Assembly: GCA_964352225.1 (NCBI GenBank)
Contig: CAYGRM010000116.1
Coordinates: 1-17,337, forward strand
Reading direction: 5' to 3'
Length of the DNA: 17,337 nucleotides
From: CAJQQY01 sp964352225
Lineage (GTDB): Bacteria > Bacteroidota > Bacteroidia > Chitinophagales > Saprospiraceae
Part shown: positions 1 through 8,953 of the stretch, one piece after another
How the letters are laid out: each line of letters begins with the position of its first letter
Position numbering within the stretch: position 1 is the first letter of the stretch
Made by a program: the position numbers and the translations under genes
Notes under the pieces: model-generated
What the model was told of the DNA's origin: nothing
Seen by the model: the letters and a program-made list of their open reading frames with translations, nothing else
Databases searched by the model: none

Positions 1-222
1 GGCAAAACATGCAAAAAATTAAAGGAAGAAATCTATTCATAATAGTTGGATTGTTTTGTTGAAAAATAATTTAAGTGTTTGAATTTTACTTTTACAAGCA
101 TATGTCAAAAGTTTTAAAAAAGTAAATACCCTTAATTCGTTTTTTCTATAAAAAACATAATGCACCGACTCCATATTTCCCAAATTCCTTCCTCCTAAAT
201 TCTAAATTATTCATAATAAACC

Positions 223-230
223 TATCTTTG
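223..230 (+). promoter_or_regulatory. Bacteroidota-type -7 promoter element of purL
   Basis: The octamer TATCTTTG matches the Bacteroidota housekeeping -7 consensus TAnnTTTG at every fixed position. It ends 38 bases before the purL ATG, which would give a leader of about 30 nt. I see no clear TTG -33 element at the usual distance, so the upstream half is weak. The rest of positions 1-268 is AT-rich, and I see no gene or stable structure in it. Confidence 0.6.
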
Positions 231-268
231 CGCTTTGAGAAAATAATAATAAAAATACTTCAATCAAT

Positions 269-2506
269 ATGCAAATCACAGAACCACAAGTCACCCTTGA
301 AATCGCAAAAAATTTAGGGCTTACCGAAGAGGAATTTAATAAAATCCAAGAGATCATGGGGCGCATGCCTAATTTTACAGAGTTAAGTATTTACTCTGTG
401 ATGTGGTCAGAACATTGCTCCTACAAAAACTCAATTACCCTATTAAAAACCCTTCCAACGGATGGCGACAATATGCTTGTTGAAGCTGGAGAAGAAAATG
501 CTGGATTGATTGACATTGGAGGCGGATTGGGTTGTGTTTTTAAAATAGAATCTCATAATCATCCTTCAGCTATTGAACCTTATCAAGGTGCAGCAACAGG
601 TGTGGGTGGAATTCATCGAGATATTTTCACGATGGGAGCTCGACCGATTGCCGCTTTAAATTCTTTACGTTTTGGAAATATTGATAAAAAACATACTCAA
701 CATTTAGTAAAAGGTGTGGTAAGTGGAATTGGTGATTACGGAAATTGCTTTGGTGTTCCAGTTGTTGGTGGTGAAGTTTATTTTAATGATTCCTACAATC
801 AAAACATTTTGGTAAATGCCATGTCAGTTGGAATAGTAAAAGCTGGTGAAACTTGTTCAGCTTGTGCAGATGGGCCTGGGAATCCAGTTTTCATTGTTGG
901 ATCTGCAACTGGTAAAGATGGTATTCACGGAGCGACTTTCGCTTCAGCAGATTTGACGGAAGACTCTGCAGATGATTTGCCAGCAGTTCAAGTAGGTGAT
1001 CCATTTCAAGAAAAATTATTGTTGGAAGCATCATTAGAAGCCATTCAGACTGGCGCTGTTGTGGGAATGCAAGATATGGGCGCAGCTGGAATTACTTGCT
1101 CAACTTCAGAGATGAGCGCTAAAAGTAAAACTGGAATGAAAATCAACTTGGATAAAGTTCCAACTCGGCAAGCAAATATGCAACCATTTGAAATCCTTTT
1201 GAGTGAGAGCCAAGAACGAATGTTGATTGTTGGTGAAAAAGGAAAAGAACATTTATTGGAAGCTGTTTTTGAAAAATGGGATTTGGAATGTGAGTTGATC
1301 GGTGAAGTGACAGATACTGGAATGATCGAATATTATAGTCATGGAGAACTAGTCGCACATGTTGACGCTGACTCATTAGTCCTTGGTGGTGGTGCTCCTA
1401 TTTATACTCGTGAAACGGCAGTTCCCAAGTATTTTGAAAAAATCAAAGCTTACAATATTGATAATATCAAGGAACCCAACAATATTTTAGAAACAGCTAA
1501 AGCAGTATTTGCCTCGCCAAATATCGTTTCTAAAAGATGGGTTTATGAGCAATATGATTCGATGGTTAGAACGAATAGTATTTCGACTAACCAACCTTCA
1601 GATGCAGCATTAGTTCGAGTAAAAGGAACGGATAAAGCATTGGCGGTAACTACAGATTGTAACTCAGCTTATGTTTATGCTGATCCCTATGTAGGTGCCA
1701 TGATTGCGGTTTCAGAAGCGGCTCGAAATATTTCGTGCTCAGGTGGAATTCCTGCTGCGATTACCAATTGTTTGAATTTTGGAAATCCTTATAATCCCGA
1801 AGTATATTACCAATTTTCCAATGCGATTAAAGGAATGGGAGAAGCTTGCAGAAAATTCAATACACCGGTTACCGGTGGAAATGTGAGTTTTTATAATCAA
1901 TCTGTGATGCCAAATGGTGGAACGGAGCCAGTCTACCCAACTCCGACTATCGGAATGCTTGGAATTTTAGATGATTATAGAAATCAAATGACCCTAGGAT
2001 TTAAAGCCGAAGGTGATTTAATTTTTATGTTAGGAAATGCGAAAAACGATATTTCAAGTTCTGAGTATTTAAGAGTTATTCATGATGTTCATCACTCTCC
2101 TACTCCACATTTTGAATTGGAAGAAGAATTTGAATTACAAAAAAATATCCAAGAACTAATTTCTGAAAAATTAGTTGCGTCGGCTCACGACATCTCAGAA
2201 GGTGGATTATTTGTAACTTTGATGGAAAGTGGAATGGTTGGAGGTTTAGGATTTGAAATAAATACAGATCCTGCATTCCGAAAAGATGCATACTTGTTTG
2301 GAGAGGCACAAAGTCGAATAGTTGTTTCGGTTAAACCTTGGAATGAGTTGACTTTTTTACATTTTTTAGAGAAACAAAACATTGCTCATACTCAACTTGG
2401 AAAAGTTTTTGGAAGTAATGTGGCAATAGACGGCAAAGATTTTGGTGGTATAAAGGAATGGAAAAACGTTTATGACAATACATTGAAAAACAAATTAGAA
2501 GAATAA
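269..2506 (+). CDS. purL: Phosphoribosylformylglycinamidine synthase subunit PurL (small type)
   Basis: PurL is the ATP-dependent synthetase subunit of FGAM synthase, step 4 of de novo purine synthesis: FGAR plus ammonia from glutamine gives FGAM in the cytosol. The 745-residue length fits the small PurL, which needs separate PurQ (glutaminase) and PurS partners; neither is in this window. Visible family motifs are MWSEHCSYKNS (about 45-55, with the conserved His49), ESHNHPSAIEP (94-104) followed by a glycine-rich ATP/Mg-binding segment, GGEVYFNDSY, the second-half SCSGGIPAAITN, TGGNVSFYNQ, and AHDISEGG (639-646) near the C-terminus. The paired N- and C-domain motifs show the internal duplication of the AIRS-like folds. 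The ATG at 269 is the only sensible start, with an A/T-rich leader instead of a Shine-Dalgarno site. The gene appears monocistronic, with its own -7 box and a weak hairpin after it. Confidence 0.97.
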   Translation: MQITEPQVTLEIAKNLGLTEEEFNKIQEIMGRMPNFTELSIYSVMWSEHCSYKNSITLLKTLPTDGDNMLVEAGEENAGLIDIGGGLGCVFKIESHNHPSAIEPYQGAATGVGGIHRDIFTMGARPIAALNSLRFGNIDKKHTQHLVKGVVSGIGDYGNCFGVPVVGGEVYFNDSYNQNILVNAMSVGIVKAGETCSACADGPGNPVFIVGSATGKDGIHGATFASADLTEDSADDLPAVQVGDPFQEKLLLEASLEAIQTGAVVGMQDMGAAGITCSTSEMSAKSKTGMKINLDKVPTRQANMQPFEILLSESQERMLIVGEKGKEHLLEAVFEKWDLECELIGEVTDTGMIEYYSHGELVAHVDADSLVLGGGAPIYTRETAVPKYFEKIKAYNIDNIKEPNNILETAKAVFASPNIVSKRWVYEQYDSMVRTNSISTNQPSDAALVRVKGTDKALAVTTDCNSAYVYADPYVGAMIAVSEAARNISCSGGIPAAITNCLNFGNPYNPEVYYQFSNAIKGMGEACRKFNTPVTGGNVSFYNQSVMPNGGTEPVYPTPTIGMLGILDDYRNQMTLGFKAEGDLIFMLGNAKNDISSSEYLRVIHDVHHSPTPHFELEEEFELQKNIQELISEKLVASAHDISEGGLFVTLMESGMVGGLGFEINTDPAFRKDAYLFGEAQSRIVVSVKPWNELTFLHFLEKQNIAHTQLGKVFGSNVAIDGKDFGGIKEWKNVYDNTLKNKLEE

Positions 2507-2525
2507 TAGTTTTAATTAGAGGCTT

Positions 2526-2565
2526 AAGGAAAATTATTTGATAAGAAAAACTAATTATTCCTTTT
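2526..2565 (+). terminator. Possible weak intrinsic terminator after purL
   Basis: AAGGAAAATTA (2526-2536) pairs with TAATTATTCCTT (2552-2563) through an 11-bp stem with one bulged base, and a short T run follows. The stem is AT-rich and the T run is only four bases, so termination may be partial. It lies in the 109-bp gap between purL and the lipoprotein thioredoxin gene. Confidence 0.35.
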
Positions 2566-2615
2566 GCATATAATTAACCCTGTGATCAGGTCATTTTTAA
2601 TAAAAATTTTGTCTT

Positions 2616-3845
2616 ATGAATATTAGAAAATTTAGTTCATTTTTAGTTTTTGCGCTTTTGGTTTTTCTCAATTTTAATTGTGGAGAATCTGATAGTTCAT
2701 CTACGACCAATGTTACCAACCCAGCAGCAAAACAAGTTAAAAACGATACTCCACAACCAGTCGCTCCAAATACTTCTGTAACAGGTAGTGCAATTTTAAC
2801 TGGTAATTTTACCAATGGCGGCAATTTAAAGATTTTCGTAGATGAGTCCAATATCGAAAACTCAAATCGAGTAGTTGGTAAAGCTGAAATAGACAGTAAT
2901 GGAAATTTTGAAGTACCTATTTCAGAGGGTTTTAAAGCTGGAGTTTATAGAGTTAGAATTGGTGCTCAAAAAGCATATTTAATTACGACTGGTGCTGAAA
3001 AATCAATTAGACTTTCTGGGGATTTAAACCAAATTAATACTTTTGGATTTAAAGTAGAAGGAGCACCTGCCACTCAAGAATTCATGGATTTGATGAAAGG
3101 ATTTGTTGCTAAAAGACCTTCCGCAGAGGAAGCAAAAGATCGACTAATGAAAGTGAAAAACCCGATGGTGATGGCATGGGCTTCACATTTAGTATATCCT
3201 CCTAGCAATAATCCGTCTTCCACTCAATTAAAATTAGAGGTTCAAAAATTGGCGTTAGCTCAATTGCAAAAGCTTTCTCCAGGAAGCTCCATGGCTGCAG
3301 ATTTACAAAGAGTAATTCCTCAAGAAGAGGCACAAATTGCGGCACTTTTAGCTACGCAAAAAATTAAAATTGGACAAAAAGCTCCAAATATTTCCATGAA
3401 ATCTCCTGATGGAAAAACTTATTCTTTAAGTGATTTAAAAGGAAAAGTGGTATTAATTGATTTTTGGGCGAGCTGGTGTGGACCTTGTCGAAGAGAAAAT
3501 CCTAATGTGGTAAAAACTTATAAAGAATATAAGGATAAAGGATTTGAAATATTTAGTGTTTCACTTGATGGAATTCATCCTAAAGTTTTACCAAGGTTAA
3601 AGGACCAAGCTCAAATCGATCAACAAACTGAGGCTGCTAAAAATAAATGGGTTGCCGCAATTGAAAAAGATGGATTACTTTGGGACTATCACGTAAGTGA
3701 TTTGAAGCATTGGGGATCACTAGTAGCTAAAACTTATGGAGTTTCCTCTATTCCTAAAACTTTCCTCTTAGATCGTGATGGAAAGATTGCTGCCATTAAT
3801 CCAAGAGGTCCTGCTTTAGAACCTGCCTTGAAAGAGTTATTATAA
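2616..3845 (+). CDS. TlpA-family thioredoxin lipoprotein
   Basis: This is a predicted envelope thiol-disulfide oxidoreductase of the TlpA/ResA type, common in Bacteroidota. Residues 1-21 form a lipoprotein signal peptide (basic MNIRK, then a hydrophobic run ending LNFN) with a putative acylated Cys22. The residues just after it (GESDSSS) are acidic and Ser-rich, which may act as a surface-export signal (inference). Residues about 50-150 are a beta-rich region resembling the DUF4369-like domain often found before TlpA domains, followed by a helical linker. The thioredoxin domain (about 248-409) carries WASWCGPCRREN with Cys288 and Cys291, and the cis-proline element SSIPKTFLLDRDG. A roughly 50-residue insertion between the central strands (KVLPRLKDQ onward) is usual in this group. 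Redox partner and substrate are unknown. A strong terminator follows directly, so it is probably the last or only gene of its transcript. Confidence 0.9.
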   Translation: MNIRKFSSFLVFALLVFLNFNCGESDSSSTTNVTNPAAKQVKNDTPQPVAPNTSVTGSAILTGNFTNGGNLKIFVDESNIENSNRVVGKAEIDSNGNFEVPISEGFKAGVYRVRIGAQKAYLITTGAEKSIRLSGDLNQINTFGFKVEGAPATQEFMDLMKGFVAKRPSAEEAKDRLMKVKNPMVMAWASHLVYPPSNNPSSTQLKLEVQKLALAQLQKLSPGSSMAADLQRVIPQEEAQIAALLATQKIKIGQKAPNISMKSPDGKTYSLSDLKGKVVLIDFWASWCGPCRRENPNVVKTYKEYKDKGFEIFSVSLDGIHPKVLPRLKDQAQIDQQTEAAKNKWVAAIEKDGLLWDYHVSDLKHWGSLVAKTYGVSSIPKTFLLDRDGKIAAINPRGPALEPALKELL

Positions 3846-3864
3846 AAAATCATTGATGATTTTT

Positions 3865-3904
3865 AGAAGCTAGAAAGGTCTATGATCTTTCTAGCTTTTT
3901 TTTT
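3865..3904 (+). terminator. Strong intrinsic terminator after the TlpA-family gene
   Basis: AAGCTAGAAAG (3867-3877) and CTTTCTAGCTT (3887-3897) form a perfect 11-bp stem around a 9-nt loop. The stem runs straight into nine consecutive T residues (3896-3904). It begins about 20 bases after the stop codon and has the classic form of a Rho-independent terminator. Confidence 0.92.
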
Positions 3905-4040
3905 GTTTAAAAGCTAAATTTTTATGGAAACAGAACTAAAAATATATTGAGGTGTATTATTATTGTAACATTTTATTATTTGAATTCGTCCTCTTTTCAT
4001 AACCTACATTTCACAAAACCCTTTATCAAAACGACGATTT

Positions 4041-6194
4041 ATGAAAGCTCCATCATTGCTAATTTTCTGCTTTTTATTTTTAGCTAACCTTACTCACTCA
4101 CAATCTGATAAAATTACGCTTCGAGGTAAAGTCATTGATTCTTCTACCAAAGAACCTTTGGCCTATGCACATATCGGAATACCCAAAATTGGAATTGGTA
4201 CGACTACAAGTGAAAAAGGGATATTTGAATTTAAAGTACCTCAAAATATTTTTGAAGATGAATTAACTGTTTCTTTTTTAGGTTACAAATCATTTTCTAA
4301 AAAAGTAAAACATTTAAAAAATCCTTCTACTATCGAATTGACCCAAAGCGAGGAAGATTTATTGGAAGTAGAAGTTCTAGGTCCAGCAGCAGTTGAAAAT
4401 ATTGTACGGAAAGCGGTCAAAAGAATTCCTAAAAATTATCCAACTTATTCACATACTGATTTAGCATTTTATCGAGAATCTCGAACAAATGATGATTCGA
4501 CCTATATCTATTTGGCTGAAGGAGTTTTAAATGTTTATAAAAAAAGTTACAAGAGTTCAAAGGAAGGGCAAGTAAGCTTGGTGCAAGGGCGAAAAATTAA
4601 TTTGGCAAATCCATTGGATACGACGATCAGTAGAGGATTTACCTCAGGTCATATGGCGCCTCACCGTTTTGATTTTGTGTATAATCGGGAAGATTTTTTA
4701 ATGGAAGAATTCTTTCCTGTCTATGAATATTGGATTGAAAGTATGACCACTTATAATGGAAAATCAGTATATATTATTGGTTTTAATAAAGATTATAATG
4801 CCTCAACAACTGAGGGAGAAAAAGGGAAAAGTGTTGAAAAAGGTCGAGGAGAAGGAGGTGGCTGGAGATGGAGTTGGCGTTCAAAAAGACCTAAAAAAAT
4901 TGCTGCTAGAATGAAAGGCAGGATTTATATTGAAAAAGAATCTTATGCAATTATCAAAGGAGAATTTGAGATTACTCCCGAAGGATTAAAAAAATATGAT
5001 GATTATCCTTTGTACTCAGGCAACTGGAAAGGGAATTCCTATGTAGTCAATTATCAAAAACTAGGAGACAAATGGTACTTTAGCGATGCCTTCCGAAAAG
5101 GATTATATGGTGGTGGTGGAATTTATACCAATGAAGTGAAAATCACTCAAATCAATCCTGAAAAATCTTCCCCTCTTCCTTATTTAGATAGAATGTCTAG
5201 AAATCAACAATTTACAAAAATGACGGGAAGTTATGATCCTGATTTTTGGGCAAACTATAATACGACACCCATGAGTGAAGGATTAGCTGCAAGTATGGAG
5301 CAACTAAAAAATGCTGACATCGCTCGTAAAGCATTAGACCCAGTTTACTTGGCAGAGCTACAACTACGACGAGATTCTATTCAATATGTCAAACGACAGC
5401 AAGAATTGGAAAACGAAGAAAAAGAATTCGATTTTGATATGAGTGAAATGAAAAATTCAACTTTGGTTAATCGGACGCAAAAGAAAAAGCGGAAAAGAGA
5501 TTTTAATCGATTTAGATCTTATTACGGATTAGGAACTCATTTAATTTCATCAGGGGTTGACAAAATGGGAGTTACAATTCTAACTGATGATGAACCAAGG
5601 GAAACTATCCTGAGTATTACCGATGATATCAAAAATAGAGAATTTGAGATTATTGGAAATTTAGGGTTTGACTTTTACCTCCAACGTAACTTGTTTATTA
5701 GAGCTAATACTGTTTTTGATTTTGCTGATAGTCGGTATAAAGAACGTTCTATCGGAATGGGATTAAGCATGAATTTATCTAAACAACGTCCCTTCTTTTT
5801 GCGAACGGTAGCTGAGTATTCTAGTTTTAAATACTATCGGAAAATTGGTATTGCAGATAATGATTTTGGAAAATTTAAAATAGAGGGAGAAAAATTTAAA
5901 GCCAATAATATCAAAGTAAATTATGGCAGTCGTACAAGAAATTTAAAAATCTCCGCTGAGTTAGCGATTGAATTAAATCCAGGGCGAGAGTTTTATTTAA
6001 GAGGAACTTACTTTATGCCGTTTTCCAGAAGACAAGATATTTGGTTGCAAGAGCGGAGAGAATTGTTTAGGAAAAAAACGGGTGTTGAGGTGGATAATTC
6101 GAGAGTTCGGGTTACACAGAATGATGTACCTTTTGAGGGACAGATTCTACCAGATGAGACCATTAAGATTTCGTTTGGGTGGGTATTTAAATAA
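4041..6194 (+). CDS. Outer-membrane-type protein with CarboxypepD_reg-like domain (DUF5686-like)
   Basis: The 717-residue protein starts with a Sec signal peptide (residues 1-20, MKAPSL then a hydrophobic run ending THS, before QSDK). A carboxypeptidase-regulatory-like beta-sandwich follows at about 24-105 (LRGKVIDSSTKEPLAYAHI, then GTTTSEKGIFEFKVP). This domain is common at the N-terminus of Bacteroidota outer membrane proteins. The middle region (about 125-420) contains a low-complexity Gly/Lys/Arg-rich patch (about 258-285). A charged linker (about 440-490, many E/K/R) precedes a C-terminal half of alternating hydrophobic strands that ends FGWVFK, an aromatic ending typical of beta-barrels. 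The architecture resembles the DUF5686/CarboxypepD_reg-like family, whose role is unknown; no TonB box or plug domain is recognisable. It is preceded by a terminator and is convergent with the downstream kinase, so it is likely monocistronic. Confidence 0.75.
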   Translation: MKAPSLLIFCFLFLANLTHSQSDKITLRGKVIDSSTKEPLAYAHIGIPKIGIGTTTSEKGIFEFKVPQNIFEDELTVSFLGYKSFSKKVKHLKNPSTIELTQSEEDLLEVEVLGPAAVENIVRKAVKRIPKNYPTYSHTDLAFYRESRTNDDSTYIYLAEGVLNVYKKSYKSSKEGQVSLVQGRKINLANPLDTTISRGFTSGHMAPHRFDFVYNREDFLMEEFFPVYEYWIESMTTYNGKSVYIIGFNKDYNASTTEGEKGKSVEKGRGEGGGWRWSWRSKRPKKIAARMKGRIYIEKESYAIIKGEFEITPEGLKKYDDYPLYSGNWKGNSYVVNYQKLGDKWYFSDAFRKGLYGGGGIYTNEVKITQINPEKSSPLPYLDRMSRNQQFTKMTGSYDPDFWANYNTTPMSEGLAASMEQLKNADIARKALDPVYLAELQLRRDSIQYVKRQQELENEEKEFDFDMSEMKNSTLVNRTQKKKRKRDFNRFRSYYGLGTHLISSGVDKMGVTILTDDEPRETILSITDDIKNREFEIIGNLGFDFYLQRNLFIRANTVFDFADSRYKERSIGMGLSMNLSKQRPFFLRTVAEYSSFKYYRKIGIADNDFGKFKIEGEKFKANNIKVNYGSRTRNLKISAELAIELNPGREFYLRGTYFMPFSRRQDIWLQERRELFRKKTGVEVDNSRVRVTQNDVPFEGQILPDETIKISFGWVFK

Positions 6195-6243
6195 AAGAAA
6201 TTCTTTAAAATATGGTGGAGAAAAGACTTTTCACCTAATCCAA

Positions 6244-8847
6244 TTATAGGAAAGGACCCAAAGGAAAGATTATCACAAATGAAGTTCCCACATCTTGCTT
6301 GGTAATGAATTCTATTTGTCCTCGATAAAATTCAATTATCCTTTTACAAATTGGCAAACCAAGCCCAGTTTGAGAAGAAGTTACAGAAAATTTTGGATCA
6401 AATATATTTTCCATAATTGCAGGATCTATACCTATTCCATTATCTTCTATTTCAATAACTGCGCAATTATTTGAAACTGTTAAATGGATATTAATTTTAC
6501 CAATTCGATCCTCAGGGATAGAATTTTCTGCATTAGAAATAACATTATTTAGCACTTCTTTAAGGTGCTGATCATCAATATTGATAATCAGGTTTTGCTC
6601 TTTACCTGCATCTATATTTAAATCATATTGATGTTCCTCCTGCTGAGTATAATTGTGGAAAAAACTTTCGAGGAAGGTTTTCAACTCAATCGGTTTGACC
6701 TCTGGTGTTTCTAATTTAGCAAACAACTTGAACTGAGAAGCTATCTTTGACAAACCATCCACTTTATCAATCAAGCCTGTAGTGATTCGTTGGACAGACT
6801 CTGATTCGCCTGAGTTCATTTCATTGACGATTCGGGTTAGAAATTGAATATTAAGGCGCAAAGGCGTAAGCTTATTATTTATTTCGTGAGCTATTTGTTG
6901 AGCCATAATTTGCCACGCTCCTTCTCGTTCACTTCTAATTAATTCTTTCGTAGTGACCTCTACTTTATCTACCATCTTATTATACTCAGAGATTAGTTGT
7001 CCAATCGCGTCATCTCCTTTCCAGGCTAACTTTTCATTTTGTTTTCCTAATTTAAAATTACTTAGTCGATTAGCTAGTAGCTCTAATGGTTTAGTAAGCA
7101 AACCAATTAATAACAATCCCCCTCCCCAAGCAATGAGTAATAAAAAGACATATACATTTAACAATTTATTCATCATCACAGACATGTATGGAGCCGTACC
7201 AATTTCTGATTCGAAAGAAGAAATCGATATAACTCCTTCCATTTGATTATTTTTAAATATCCCAAAATAAGTGCGAAAATAAGGTTCGTTACTAGTTTCT
7301 GAATATTGTCTCTTTACTAGAATTAGAGAAACATTTTCAGCTAACTGGCTGATTACTTTTTTATCAATCAACTTTGGTGAAGGACTATTTTTAGCTGTTG
7401 CAAAAGAACTGACAATTAACGATCCATCATTTTTATAAAAGTCAATATCAAACTTTTCTCTTGCTGATAATCCAGATAAATAATTACTTGTAAAGTCTTC
7501 TAATTTCCACCCGTATTGCTCTTTTTCCTCTAATATTTCATCGCGAACAGTCTCTGAAGTATGATGTAATCTTTCATAAGAAATAACAGAATTATTTTGA
7601 TCTAAAAAGTAGAATGTAGTGATGGTAATAATGAAAAATAACAAACAAGTGATCCCGATAAGAATGATTTGAATTCGATCTTGAAGGGGTTGTTCTTGCC
7701 AATGAACTATTATATTTTTCTTTAAAAGTAATAAACCAAAAATCTCTAATAAAAGGACAAGACCTAATAATAGGCTGAAAAAAAAAGCAAAATTTGAAAT
7801 CCAAATTTGAACCTCTGATAAAGGTTCTCCAATTAAAACAAAAATATCTTTAGAATGTCGATAGGCTAAAACATCAAAACCTTGTAATTCTATTTTTTCC
7901 CCTTTTCCAATTGGAGGGAGTTCAACATCCAAAATATGCGAATCAAAAGCATAGGAATTGGAAAGAATAATTTTTGACTTATCGATAACTGCAAAATGAA
8001 AATCCTCTAAATCATTTAACTTTTTATAAGGCTGATGAGGTGAATAAATACTTCGCCTAAACTTGGAATTTAATTTAAATGATATGGCATATCCTTCTGG
8101 AAAAAAGATAGTATAATTAGGAATATGGGATTCGTCAATAGTTAATAAAGGTTGGTGAAATTTCACCGTGGAATCCACTCTATTTTCTTCAAAAGTAATG
8201 CTGTAATTGGAAGCTAGATAATCGTTATTGATCCATTGCTTTTCCCAAAAATCATTTTTATTAATTTCATTTGATAAAGTTTTTTCAATATTTATCAAGT
8301 CTATTAAAATTTGCTCAGCCAAGGTATCTTGTTTCTCTGCTAATTGTTGAGCGTACCTAATGTGCCTACCTGCATTTGATTCTTCATGCATCCAAAAAAT
8401 TAGGGAACTATTTATACCAGCACAAAACAATAGTAAAAAGACCACTTTAAGAAAACGACTTTCGACGAAATAATTAATAAATGCCTGAAAAGTACAAAGA
8501 CTACCAAATGTTACTAGAACAATCCAAAAAGGGAATTGAGAAGGTAAAAGCGCATAAATTAGGCTTGATAAAAATCCTACAGATAGCAGAAATAAAATCT
8601 TATTTTTTAGCGTATCGATAGCTTGCCAGATTTTATTGAGATGAATGGCAAACCTTTTTAATAATAAATATTGAGCTAGGAATATTATCAGTAATATTAG
8701 AATATCATTGAAAGAAGTATTGAAGATTTTGTAAATATCGAAGTCTGATATTTGAAAAAGAAATAACTCTAAACTAAATGGAATAAAGGAATTGATGGCT
8801 ATTAGCCACAGGATGGATGAGATGTTTTTTTTACGTGTTAGGTTCAT
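6244..8847 (-). CDS. Multi-pass sensor histidine kinase
   Basis: This is an 867-residue membrane histidine kinase. The hydrophobicity pattern gives about eight membrane helices: five close together at the N-terminus (roughly 10-32, 46-66, 83-101, 106-127, 132-153), then an extracytoplasmic domain (about 154-349), two helices (350-375, 391-415), a second extracytoplasmic domain (about 416-560), and a last helix (about 562-585). A HAMP-like linker (about 583-635) leads to a HisKA helix with the H-box AHEINNKLTPLRL, in which His654 is the phosphoacceptor. The HATPase_c domain shows an N-box (NNVISNAENS), the G1 motif EDNGIGID (Asp802), an F-box (IFDPKFS) and the G2 motif GLGLPI (Gly828). The H-box followed by N and LTP is of the NtrB-like type. 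No receiver or effector domain is fused, and no response regulator gene lies in the window, so its partner is unknown. It lies 106 bp downstream of the HIT gene on the same strand and is convergent with the outer membrane protein gene, 49 bp away. Confidence 0.93.
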   Translation of the reverse strand: MNLTRKKNISSILWLIAINSFIPFSLELFLFQISDFDIYKIFNTSFNDILILLIIFLAQYLLLKRFAIHLNKIWQAIDTLKNKILFLLSVGFLSSLIYALLPSQFPFWIVLVTFGSLCTFQAFINYFVESRFLKVVFLLLFCAGINSSLIFWMHEESNAGRHIRYAQQLAEKQDTLAEQILIDLINIEKTLSNEINKNDFWEKQWINNDYLASNYSITFEENRVDSTVKFHQPLLTIDESHIPNYTIFFPEGYAISFKLNSKFRRSIYSPHQPYKKLNDLEDFHFAVIDKSKIILSNSYAFDSHILDVELPPIGKGEKIELQGFDVLAYRHSKDIFVLIGEPLSEVQIWISNFAFFFSLLLGLVLLLEIFGLLLLKKNIIVHWQEQPLQDRIQIILIGITCLLFFIITITTFYFLDQNNSVISYERLHHTSETVRDEILEEKEQYGWKLEDFTSNYLSGLSAREKFDIDFYKNDGSLIVSSFATAKNSPSPKLIDKKVISQLAENVSLILVKRQYSETSNEPYFRTYFGIFKNNQMEGVISISSFESEIGTAPYMSVMMNKLLNVYVFLLLIAWGGGLLLIGLLTKPLELLANRLSNFKLGKQNEKLAWKGDDAIGQLISEYNKMVDKVEVTTKELIRSEREGAWQIMAQQIAHEINNKLTPLRLNIQFLTRIVNEMNSGESESVQRITTGLIDKVDGLSKIASQFKLFAKLETPEVKPIELKTFLESFFHNYTQQEEHQYDLNIDAGKEQNLIINIDDQHLKEVLNNVISNAENSIPEDRIGKINIHLTVSNNCAVIEIEDNGIGIDPAIMENIFDPKFSVTSSQTGLGLPICKRIIEFYRGQIEFITKQDVGTSFVIIFPLGPFL

Positions 8848-8888
8848 ATTTTGTAGTCATGGCTAATATTCAAAATAATTGCAAAAAA

Positions 8889-8918
8889 TGCACCATATTT
8901 TCAAATATTTAGAGTGCA
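8889..8918. promoter_or_regulatory. Nested inverted repeat upstream of the kinase gene
   Basis: TGCAC (8889-8893) and GTGCA (8914-8918) flank an inner perfect inverted repeat, ATATTT-TC-AAATAT (8895-8908). The element lies 42 bases before the kinase start codon, in the 106-bp gap after the HIT gene. It could be an operator or a leader hairpin. No T run follows on the minus strand, so it does not look like a terminator. The function is not established. Confidence 0.3.
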
Positions 8919-8953
8919 ATAGACTATTTTTTTAACCAAAGGCAAAAAACTAT

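Noticed and set aside
1143..1376. Antisense open frames inside purL (also 2100-2309 and 2185-2382)
   Set aside because: They lie wholly within a well-conserved gene on the opposite strand and show no family features of their own.
3955..3985. Promoter -7 box before the outer membrane protein gene
   Set aside because: The nearest match, TATTATTTG, has three bases instead of two between TA and TTTG, so it does not fit the consensus well enough.
6214..6235. Terminator between the convergent outer membrane protein and kinase genes
   Set aside because: The hairpin needs a three-base bulge and a three-base loop and has no T run on either side. It is too weak to claim.
6953..7246. Plus-strand frame inside the kinase gene (and similar frames inside glgB at 11551-12061)
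   Set aside because: These are shadows of the coding frame on the other strand. The kinase and GlgB motifs run intact through these positions.
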